Shown one piece after another: positions 1 to 8,461 of a stretch of 15,349 bases of DNA. This stretch comes from Gymnopus androsaceus JB14 (Eukaryota > Basidiomycota > Agaricomycetes > Agaricales > Omphalotaceae). Under the pieces are notes generated by a model. The model had not been told where the DNA came from and made no database searches. It saw only the letters and a list, made by a program, of their open reading frames with translations. Numbering within the stretch: position 1 is the stretch's first letter; each line of letters starts with the position of its first letter. Where the stretch lies: contig ML769845.1 of NCBI GenBank assembly GCA_009733575.1, positions 27,501 to 42,849 on the forward strand, given 5' to 3'. A program made the position numbers and the translations under genes.

Positions 1-150
1 TGGCAAAATACAGTTCAGACATATTAAGAAGGATAAAACAAAATTGTAGCAATGGTGGTGCATTGAAGAATTCATTAGGGTATGTATGAGGATAGTGATG
101 AAGGTGACCATGTGGGAGGACCGAGGCGGTTACATGGACAGGGTTAACCA

Positions 151-1092
151 GTGAATCTACTTGGGGTCATTTTTGTCTTCCAAAGTCGGCACCCCTTTGG
201 AATTCTTGGGTTTTGGTTTCCCCTTTCCTCCCTTCTCCAACTTCTTCCAATTTCCGTTTTGTTTCTCACCCTCTTTGTCAGTGCTTTCTGTGCTCCTGGC
301 CTAGAAGGCTATATTGAGACACTTCAAGGCCTCTGGAAAAAGGCTAAGGATGCAGGTTCTACAATTGACAATGCCGGCTTCATAGTCATACTACTCAACT
401 TGTTCCCTGAAAGCTGGGTCAACATTACAACTCCTCTATACAAGCAAGAAGACCTTACTATCATTATCACCAATCTTACCACTCACGGCAAACAACTCAT
501 CACGATCAATCGAGGAAAGTTGGATAGGAAACCAGAGTCAATGGTCCCCAAGGGAGATTCTGTCCAAGGCCTTCAAGTGACAATTGCAGCACTCCAAGCT
601 AATATATCATTGCTGAAGGTAAACAGTCCTAGACCTAGATTCTCAAACAACATCTGCTCCAATACAACATGTCCCTGACCAAGGGGCCATACTATCCACA
701 AATGTTGGAGCTTAGGCAGAGGGATCCAAGGCCAATATCCAGCATGGTGGAAGGGAAAATGCAACATACCGTTACCTTCAGGACCATTATCCCCTTATGC
801 ACACCTTGCTTTGATGACAACCAAGGGTGGAGTCACCCCACGAAGACACTACATGTTGATGGCTAAGAAAGATCCAATTAACCTTAAAGCAATTATACAT
901 ACCAACAAACCTTCTATTGACCAAATCACAATGGTTACTGTGAAAGTCCCTGGCACAATGTCATCAGTATCATTCACACTGGGGGCAATGTCCAAGGCAA
1001 TCAAATTTGATCCCCTTACACGGCTTACCCAGGCAATACCCAGGGATTCTGCCGGGACTCAGTGGGAATCAAGCCTGGTCACACTCTGGTGA
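151..1092 (+). pseudogene. Decayed Ty1/copia gag region
   Basis: This is a remnant of the capsid (gag) gene of a copia-type LTR retrotransposon. From about position 290 the frame reads GYIETLQGLWKKAKDAGSTI followed by a segment containing LLNLFPESW and LTTHGKQLI. That is the usual pattern of copia gag proteins in mushroom genomes (an LQ-L-K helix, a spacer, then LP/FPxSW). Around 680-780 another frame gives a CW(S)LGRGIQGQYPAWWKGK-like stretch resembling the segment just after the gag zinc knuckle, so at least one frameshift separates the two. The expected CxxCxxxGHxxxxC knuckle is not intact. The reading frame from 811 to 1092 has no recognisable pol motif. No LTR is visible. I am fairly confident of the family and sure that it is not functional. 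Confidence 0.6.
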
Positions 1093-1795
1093 CAGCTACA
1101 TATTTAGCTAATCTAAGCAAGCATGTGAATGATGTGATCTAGAGCTGGAGTTTTATTTATCCTCGGCAGACCATTGCCATGCACAAACAGAGCTCAGGTA
1201 TGGTGACTGCTTTCGACAGACTTTCCAGTTCAGCAATCACTGGCTTCTCACTACCGCCATCTCTGATACCACTTGACCAAGAATATAAACTATGTTCAAG
1301 GCATACCACAGATACAGCTTTGTGATACAGAGAGTTGATTAGTTCCAGAAATCACTGAGTTCTCTTGACGAAGGTATTAGATGAGTTATACTCTCTTTCT
1401 ATTCACCGCTCCTTCCATATTCCCTTATACGTTCTATATGTATGCCCTTGGTATCACATCATCTTTTCCTATTTGAGTATCTCACCCTTCGTATAATCAC
1501 TTCATGTTTTCCTCGTGCCATTTTTCTGCCTTTCAGACTCAATGATGCGTCATTTTCTTCTTTCACTATCACATACCTTTGTTTACTATTTCCGAATTCT
1601 CTTTGTGCATTTATGCTATAAAATGTTGCTGCAAAATTTCGTCTTTCACTTCTCATCCCTTATCAAAATCCACTCTTCTCTTTCAAACTTGAAATCGACG
1701 TAAGGCCATATCGGTTTACAAGGTATTTCAAGACCAGCTTTTCAATTTCAATTTTCTGACTTCATACCCTTTCTTTCAGATCTCGACACTCATCA
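1093..1795. other. Non-coding stretch and 5' flank of the next gene
   Basis: I see no gene here. The segment is rich in stops in all frames, with only short open frames. From about 1400 it becomes rich in C/T (pyrimidine runs near 1490-1580 and 1670-1690), as fungal promoters and 5' leaders often are. Its right end is probably the promoter and untranslated leader of the gene that starts at 1796. Confidence 0.4.
1700..1779 (+). other. Possible 5' UTR intron
   Basis: A GTAAGG donor at 1700 is followed by a pyrimidine-rich tract ending in TTTCTTTCAG at 1779, 17 bases before the start codon of the downstream gene. The 80-nt length is plausible for this genome. There is no coding constraint to confirm it, so it remains a suggestion from splice-site appearance only. 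Confidence 0.35.
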
Positions 1796-3393
1796 ATGGC
1801 TAGCACAACTGGAAATGATGATCCTATGAGTGGCGCTGGTTCTACATCTGCTCAGACTTCTCCTCCCACTACTGGCAAGCGAGGCCGACGCAATCAACAT
1901 TCATCTCGGAGATCAAAGAGGACTCGAAATGCACCATCCACCAATTTTCCTCCTGATTCTCTGCCGAAGAAAAAGAAGGCTGGGTTCCATCTAACGAAGC
2001 AGGATGTACCAGACAATGCAAAAGGAGTCCAGGTGTGTAATACATATCCTATCCCTTTTCTTTCGACTCATTTGTTTTGCTTTTTCTTTCAGAATGCATT
2101 TCATGTCCATATCCGCATTATGTGGATGTCATTCTCGCAAGAGGATGTCCCACTAGGTCCTGATCTCAATCTCAAGAACTCATTCAATGAGCGCTTCAAA
2201 TCTAGTAACGAAGCCGATATTGGAGCTCACGTTGATGCCCTCATTGCTAAAGCTATACCAGCTTCTTTGGAGGCAATTCCTAAAGCTGACGAGGTCAGGC
2301 GTACTGCTCATAGGTCTAAGGGAATGCTTGCACATTGGGCGAGGCAAATTGAGGAGCCATTCTTGGTCTCAATGTTTACGGCAGTTGCCAATGCTGGCCT
2401 CACTCGATGGGCACCAGATGTCCTGGGAACTCCTGACTCTCCATATAACGTTCTTCATGAGCGCATTGCAGTCACTACTTTCCGCCAACTTCTTACTTCT
2501 TTTGTGTATACCAAGATGAATGCCAACATCTCTTTCGCTGAAGATCATATACTCCTTTCCAAGCTTTACCGAAGCTACATCTTCAGTCACATGCTGAAGA
2601 AGGCCCGCAGGGAGGTGAAACATCCTGGAGCTGCAGTTACAGATGTGGAACGCCACAACACCACTCGACGCCGTGAAAATGTGCGCTTTTATTCCTTATT
2701 GAATTCAATGTATTAATTTCCTTTTTTTGCAGCTTGCCGATAGTCGTGTTCAGCATTTGAAGGATCAAGGCTACCGTGATGCTGTTATAAGACTGATAAA
2801 GGAGCCTGACGCTAACTCTGATGATGAGCTTGATCCCAATGCTCCACCTGGTGTAGTTCAGTATCGCATAAAGGCAAAGCCTGAGCGATCTGATCTGACT
2901 ACTGCATTTCTTCGTCATGAGGATCAGATTCGTAGGATGAACCAGAGTGTAAAGTCCAAAGGAGCCCAACGGTATGATCTATGGTCTCTCTTTCTCTCTC
3001 AACTTAACTAATATCAGCTCTAGAATGGAGCGCACCCGCATTGTTGACCCTCAGTTCAATACGCCCTCATACACCAATCGTCCCAGAAATGCACCAATCG
3101 ACTATTTCTCTCCTTGGTACTACAACAACGTCCTTACTCTTCGTGAACGTGCAATGTATATGAACAATGGTGTCGCCTTGCCATTGCCACAGCATTGTCA
3201 GAGTGCAGATGACATTCGGCGCTGGAGGAAGTTGAGCACAAAGAAGTTCATGGAAGAATATGGAAATAATGTCTTGGATCTATACGATATTCCAACGGAG
3301 GAGGAGCTTGAGCGTCTGGACAGAAACGAAGATGAAGATGATGAAGACGATGAAGAGGACATTACTGGTGATAGTGATGAAGATGGCGAATAA
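1796..3393 (+). CDS. Intact four-exon gene, basic/acidic protein of unknown function
   Basis: I do not recognise this protein. The exons read 1796-2032, 2093-2680, 2733-2971 and 3024-3393, joining into 477 codons. All introns are GT-AG and short (60, 52 and 52 nt). Intron 1 is a multiple of three without a stop, so its retention would still be translated. The third acceptor could also be at 3017, adding two residues. The N terminus (residues 1-65) is rich in Ser, Thr, Pro, Lys and Arg, with two clusters resembling nuclear localisation signals (GKRGRRN...RRSKRTRN and PKKKKAG). The middle (about 80-280) looks like a helical globular domain with a motif near SKGMLAHWARQIEEPF. The last 30 residues are almost pure Asp/Glu. 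A nuclear, perhaps chromatin- or transposon-associated role fits the composition, but this is inference. It is the only intact gene in the left half of the window. Confidence 0.75.
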
Positions 3394-3645
3394 TCTTGTT
3401 CAATAGTTTCAATTATGCATTCTTTCCTCCTTAGAGTATTCAGCGTTGGTATCCTATAATTCTATCATCTTTTATTGGCATAAGTCAAGTTTCTGCCTGC
3501 ATATGAAGGATACCCTTTGAGACCGAGAGAATGGAAGGTACGATCCAGACATATCATTTTGCCTGGAACTGCTCAAGGTTGGGTCACGAAAAGGAAAGCA
3601 ATATATTCATGATACAGGTCAAAAATCAATGGTAGTTCATTCAAC

Positions 3646-4130
3646 TGTAAGTAAGTATGCAGAGGACAAGTGAGAACAAAGACAGTAGGAGCATCGGAAC
3701 CAGAGCCGTAGGAATTGGTCTGGGTAGAGGTGGCGGCGCAGGTTTGATCTTGGTCAGCGTAAGCATAGCAGTTGGGGTCGGAGGCAACATTGATGGTGGA
3801 GTCGACAAGGGCGTTGACATTGTTTTAGGTGATAGAGCAGCCTTCAGAGGTGTGGATGGACATGACGTTGCGGATGTACTTGTTGACAGCTTCAATAACG
3901 TCAATTTCACCTCTGGCGGGCCAGCTGGAACAGAGAAACCGAATTAGAGTGAGATGGACAAGGAGGTGGGGTACGGTACTTACGTTCCACATTCAGTAAG
4001 CATATGTACCAACGTTGAAGGTCTCGGAAGAAGACAACTTCATCTAGTTTCGGAGGTATGACAACGCCATCAGAGTTGACGGAGACGAGGTTGTCGACGT
4101 AATTGGCCACACCGCTGTTGTCGGAGGCTC
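3646..4130 (-). pseudogene. Fragment of a GH16-like beta-glucanase gene
   Basis: On the minus strand an exon starting at 3924, after a good intron (3925-3983, GTAAGT to TTCCAG), reads WPARGEIDVIEAVN. This matches the glycoside hydrolase family 16 active-site signature E-[ILV]-D-x-x-E, where the first Glu is the nucleophile and the last the acid/base. Downstream, IHTSEGC, an NCYAY segment and NSYGSGSD have the spacing seen after the catalytic strand in fungal endo-1,3(4)-beta-glucanases. An in-frame TAA lies at 3835-3837, only 29 codons into this exon. The upstream exon (about 3984-4130) reads GVANYVDNLVSVNSDGVVI, resembling the strand that precedes the catalytic site, but it does not stay in frame across the intron. 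Signal peptide and C-terminal half are absent. The family rests on one strong motif, so the call is moderate; that it is broken is clear. Confidence 0.5.
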
Positions 4131-4348
4131 GGGAGGAGCTGTTGGTGGAGGAATGGAGTGAGCGTAGGGTTGGGAGGGTAAGAGAGAGAGAGACTGGGAC
4201 AGAGTCCAGCCATTGGAAGAGGGGGGGCAGTACTCGCTGGAACAAGTTTACAGGGAAGGAATTGGTGTTCTATGCCGAGCTTGTCAAGCTTGAAAAGATA
4301 ATTAGACCTCGAGTTTGCCTATCATCTACGAGAGACACCCACTTGGTT

Positions 4349-5384
4349 TCAAGCGAGTTCTAAAAGTTCGGCTTTTCCAGCATTGAATGCAGGACGTTTG
4401 GCATCCAGGTCCGCAGTAGCGGACCAAGCGTCACACTGTTCAACCGCGCTCAACGCTGAAGAGTAGACCCACGATTCGACAAAGTACGGAGGAATCTCCG
4501 ACTGACCTGAAATTTAGCAATCCTGCAATAACTCGGTTAATCGAACATACATACCTCAACTTCGCGTAGACGTCGTCCAAACGCGCTCAAGAATACTCCC
4601 ACTTTCGTGCATACTTCGGTTAGACGACCTGCTTTCGAGAGGAGCTCGCATTGACGGGAGAGAAGATATATTCGGAAATCAAAGACCGATATGTTGTTTG
4701 CAAGGATGAGATCTCGGTACGGTTTCTTGGATATGGAAAGCAATGGCGCAGAGTCATCAGTGGGTGCGGGTGTGGGTGTAATTAGTGTACCGAACCAGGA
4801 TAGGTTCTTCTCTTTCAGAACCTGGTCAAATGAGACTTCGAGCTCTTCGTATTGAACCAGGGCATCATCAAACAAAGTCACCCCTTCGAAAGATGTCGCT
4901 AGACTTTCCTATTGAAGCAAGTCAGATTGGACCAGGTAACAAAAGAGCGGTATATACACACTTTGAGAATGAAGAATGTGCAAAAATTCCACCCTGGCAT
5001 CTGTCGCTGACCCTCTGACCACCGAACTTCATCTTCGCGTTGAACTACGGCCATTTCAAACGCGGATAACACACCGTCCCGGAGCTTGTTCATGAATTCA
5101 GCCCAGGCTGCAGGGTTATTCGCTCCGTTGGACCATACGAGCTGAATACAACTGTTGGTATCATCGTCAACACAATTGATATATAGAGATAGATGATACG
5201 ATTCTGACCGTTCTCGCTTGTCGGTATTGAAATCCGCTCGTATCTTGTCCAGAACTGAACCTTTGAGCGTGAAGAACGTCCCGGACTGTACTCTAGCGTC
5301 TTGATGAATGACATGCAGGATAAGCCATTCCTGGTTCTTGCGCGAAGAGACGGACCCATGCCATTCTTTAATCTGCTTCTTCAC
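4349..5384 (-). pseudogene. TRS130: Internal fragment of TRS130/TRAPPC10 (TRAPP-II subunit)
   Basis: Trs130 (TRAPPC10) is a large subunit of the TRAPP-II tethering complex that activates Rab GTPases at the Golgi. Here only a middle part remains, beginning at VKKQIKEWHGSV (minus strand, 5384). It continues through RKNQEWLILHVIH, GSVLDKIRADFNTDKRERC, QRQMPGWNFCTFFILK, EKNLSWFGTLI, KKPYRDLILANNISVFDFR, SAFGRRLREVE and YFVESWVYSSALS. These blocks match the conserved region of fungal Trs130 as I know it. Three introns with intact splice sites are retained (5152-5208, 4909-4961, 4502-4554); removing them restores the expected joins. The reading frame ends at a TGA (4349-4351) where the family has Arg in an ELARNQ-type motif, consistent with CGA to TGA. 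Roughly the first 150 residues and the long C-terminal part are missing. I am confident of the identity and that this copy cannot make a full protein. Confidence 0.85.
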
Positions 5385-5814
5385 TGTCGGGAATCGATGG
5401 TCCAGGGATGTGGCTGAGGTGGCGGGTAGCTGGACCGGAACAATTTTTCGAGTGGGCCAAAAGACATGGATCCGACGGGACGCCATAGTTCCTCTGGAGG
5501 TTACTATACCTGCACTTCCGGGCGCCATCGCGGCGTATGGGAAAACAGATACAGCACCCAGAGAACCATGCCACCGGTCGAATCGTGCAATGGCCGGCGT
5601 AGTACGTGGCGGTTCGAGCATAAGAAAAAACAAGTTTCCGTTTTTCCGTTAGGCTCGTGTGATCCGTTCTCCGATTTGATCCGATATTCATTGGAATGTC
5701 ACAAGTTACGAACGTGACAAGTTACGCACGTCGTCCTCAACCATCATCATCACATCTGGCTTCACGGAGACGACGTCGACCTTGAACAAAGCATAACCCA
5801 TCAACAGATTATCG
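5385..5814. other. Junction between two broken genes
   Basis: No gene is supported here. On the minus strand the frame of the TRS130 fragment stays open to about 5633, but the translation does not resemble the N terminus of Trs130, so it is either unrelated flanking DNA or diverged sequence. On the plus strand, the homeobox fragment begins at the right edge and nothing upstream of its third helix can be recognised; an in-frame TAA lies just before it. Confidence 0.4.
5699..5730. repeat. 16-bp tandem direct repeat
   Basis: Two adjacent 16-bp units (5699-5714 and 5715-5730) share 14 positions; the core ACAAGTTACG is perfect. The repeat lies between the divergent TRS130 and homeobox fragments. 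It may be a relic of a promoter element or simply a local duplication. Confidence 0.6.
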
Positions 5815-7993
5815 ATGACCAAGAGGCAGATTGAGGTTTGGGTGAGTTCATGTATGTTTCTTTCTTTCCATACCTCGTCCTTGCTTCCTTCTCTTCAGTC
5901 TCCATGTCCAACTCGTGCTAACTCCCATTCCCTTCCTTAGTTCCAAAACCACCGCCGAATAGCTCGCCAACGTGGCTTACAACTTAAGAAACGTCCCGTA
6001 GGCGCATTCGTTCCTGCGAACATGCACATTCCATTCCTCTCCTCCCCTTCCGCCTCTCCTTCCCCCAACTCCAATCCTAATCCCACTACAGCTACAGAGT
6101 CGGCCTCGGAGGAAGAGAGGGAAAAGGAGTAACAGAGAATGTTGGGTATGTTTAATATCCATGCTCCCGCGCCTTCTCCTGCGTCTTCCACTTCCATTCC
6201 GACCAAAGCTACCGCTGGCTCTGGTGCAGGATATACACCAGATGACCCGATCCAAATCGACTCTAGCGACGAACCCAACTCGGGCTTGATGCTGATAACC
6301 TACACCCCAGGCGAAACTGTCGGTGTAATAAGCATGTTGATGATGTTGATCGTACGGCGTGGAATACCCGCACAGAGGAGCTAAAAGAAGAGAGGGAAGG
6401 GCTTTTGGTAAGATATTCTTTACTTGTTTCATTCCTTTGGTTATACTCACGAAGCCAAAACAGAGTATCATCGCGCCGCGATACCCTCCGTCGTCCAGCC
6501 TGGCACTTATGCTCAGTACTACTACTAGTACGGGCCCCCTCAACCCCCTCACAGGCTCTCCTGAAAGAACCCCCCTCTCGTCATCAACCTTCCCAGCAGC
6601 GTTTACGCTTCCTCCGCTGGAGATGCAGTTTCGGAAGTTGGTTGATACGCTTCCTAGCTTTGCTTCATCTTCGCCTTCATCTTCCGGGGAAGAGTCCTCT
6701 GAAAGCGTGGATGGACACACCCGCCCAATCCTGCCTTCACCAACCTAGGACTCTGGTTCCGTCTTGCACCTCCATCATCTACCTTACTACTGCTACTTGT
6801 ACTTCCAGCCCTAACGGGAAGGACAAGGGCAGGTCCGGTAGGAAGCCCGCTCAAAAAACCAAAGAGGAACTGGCGAAAGAGAAGGAAGTACAAGCCCAAT
6901 TCAGTGCTGACCTTGCCCTCTTGGAAAAGAGGATGAAGCTTTGGTCATTGAATGATGCAGTTGAGAGTGGGACTATTCCTACATCGGTTCTCACTTTGAC
7001 AGCCACCACCAAATCCAAATCCAGCGCAAAAGCAAAAGCAAAATCCATCCTTAAAGCTCTAGGCGTAGGCATCAATGCTGCAACGTGTGCTTATACATCT
7101 GTTTTGCCGAAGGCACCGTTTTGGGCTTGCGTGAAGGTGTCTACGCCTGCGACTTTGGTACCGGGCATGGAGGTGGATGCGACGGAGGTGGAGATGGTGG
7201 GCGTGAGGGAGACGACTCCGACTCCCTCCTCTGGTGGTAAGAAGATGAACGCAAGCTCGAAGAAACAGAAAGCAGCTGCGCTGGGACCGAAGAGGAAGCC
7301 AAAGAATGCACCTGCTGCGTCTGCTGCTCCTGCTCCATCAATATCAACATCAACATTTTTGTCATTCTCGATTACATCCTTGCATGCCAAGTCTAAGAAT
7401 GGACATGGGCACTCAAAGGCAAAGTTGATGACTCGGTCCCCGAGCCTTCTTCTCCTTCAATGAGTACGCCTACACCTATGCAGTCGAGTCCGAATACTCT
7501 CCAACGACACAGATCTAACTCTTCCCTATCCTCTTCCTCCTCCTCGGAAACAGGGACGGACTCGCGTCCCCATACGCCTGTGGATGGGATGGATATTCCT
7601 TCTATGCCTTTGAACATAACTAGGAAGGCAGCTTTCCCCCTAGCGGGATTCACCGCCGTCTCTCCTAACTCGTTCGCATTGCTCGAGGTGTATGGTGTGA
7701 ATGTAGATATATCGACGCCTATTTCAGTTCCGGTGAAGCAGACACAGATTTCTGCTCCTCGTCCTTTGGTAGCAGCTCCCATCCCTGCAGCTCCCACTCC
7801 CACTCCTGTACAACCTTCCGCGCTCGCTGTTGCTGCACCTGCATCTGTACCCTCTGCTCCTGCACCTTCCCAAATCCCCCGAGAGTCGCAACCTCAGCCG
7901 CAAATGCAAATGCATATGCTCCCTCTCTGCTTCCCAACACTTTCCTGTCGAACAACGATTTCCGTTTCTGTGCATGCTATGTGTTCCATATAA
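5815..7993 (+). pseudogene. 5'-truncated homeobox transcription factor gene
   Basis: The left exon reads MTKRQIEVW and ends at 5841. A 99-nt intron (5842-5940, GTGAGT to TTAG, with a TGCTAAC branch-point-like motif near its end) separates it from FQNHRRIARQRGLQLKKRP. Spliced, this is helix 3 of a homeodomain, with the WFQN-x-R recognition core that contacts DNA. Helices 1 and 2 are missing, and a TAA precedes the fragment in frame. The frame after the homeodomain stops at 6130-6132. Beyond that, Ser/Pro/Ala/Thr-rich low-complexity coding traces continue in shifted frames to about 7993 (Lys/Arg-rich near 6820-6900 and 7230-7310), as in the long disordered tails of basidiomycete homeodomain proteins. 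I cannot say whether it derives from a mating-type HD gene or another homeobox gene. The homeobox call is strong; the right boundary is approximate. Confidence 0.75.
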
Positions 7994-8344
7994 TGTTTGT
8001 GATATTTATGTTTTAATAATGAAATCATTTCTTGCTACTGCCTGTGTGACCCCTGGAGTTTTTCCTCTTGCCCAAACCCGAAATCTGGAAGAAGTCGTAC
8101 TCTGCCGGAGTACGCAATTGCTTAATTTACTGACTATTTCCGACACAGCAGGACGTAAGGTATTGGTGTTTTGGCATCTACATAACAGTGGTGGGGGCTT
8201 TTTAGCCCAGGGACCATCTGCCACCAGTCCTGGCCTCCACTTGTGTTGTTGGTAATGGCTTCGGGGACATACAGTACAGTTCTAAGAATTGCCTCGCTTG
8301 CCGGCGCATTTCAAATTTAAATAGGTGATTTCTCTAGTTTCCAT
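7994..8344. other. Non-coding stretch, probable left flank of the mobile element
   Basis: No gene is supported. A small perfect hairpin (CGTACTC at 8096-8102, GAGTACG at 8108-8114) and a weak GGGCT/AGCCC hairpin near 8195-8205 are visible. The left end of the transposon described below should lie in or just after this interval, but I could not match it to the right side. Confidence 0.4.
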
Positions 8345-8388
8345 GACCCGGGTCTTGGATCAAGACCCGGGTATCCAAGACCCGGGTC
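8345..8388. repeat. Perfect 16-bp inverted repeat with three ACCCGGGT palindromes
   Basis: GACCCGGGTCTTGGAT (8345-8360) is followed after 12 nt by its exact reverse complement (8373-8388). The spacer holds a third copy of the core, so the 8-bp palindrome ACCCGGGT occurs at 8346-8353, 8365-8372 and 8380-8387. It lies 12-55 bp upstream of a TATA box and about 75-115 bp upstream of the oxygenase start codon. It may be a binding site for a regulator, or a subterminal repeat bound by the transposase, as CACTA elements have. GC content is much higher than in the surroundings. Confidence 0.8.
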
Positions 8389-8421
8389 AATCCATGGGCT
8401 ATAAATCCATGACCTGGATTG
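8387..8421. repeat. Short inverted and direct repeats flanking the TATA box
   Basis: TCAATCCA (8387-8394) is matched by TGGATTGA (8414-8421) in inverted orientation, and AATCCATG occurs twice directly (8389-8396 and 8406-8413). TCCATGACC also occurs near 8340 and 8407. Together with the ACCCGGGT palindromes this makes a dense repeat cluster over the oxygenase promoter. Confidence 0.55.
8400..8406 (+). promoter_or_regulatory. TATA box of the oxygenase gene
   Basis: TATAAAT lies 62 bp before the proposed start codon at 8462 and 35 bp before an in-frame upstream ATG at 8435. Transcription would be expected to begin near 8430, which makes 8462 the likelier start. The call rests on motif and position only. 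Confidence 0.5.
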
Positions 8422-8461
8422 ATTTCTGTACCAAATGCGCTTTTCAACTCATATTCCTACC

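Noticed and set aside
5152..5208. Residues encoded through the TRS130 intron as part of a longer single-exon protein.
   Set aside because: Removing the 57-nt GT-AG segment restores the conserved DKRERC-IQLVW join; the open frame through it is only because its length is a multiple of three.
5815..7993. Functional homeodomain gene.
   Set aside because: Helices 1 and 2 are absent, a stop precedes the fragment in frame, and later coding traces shift frames and hit stops.
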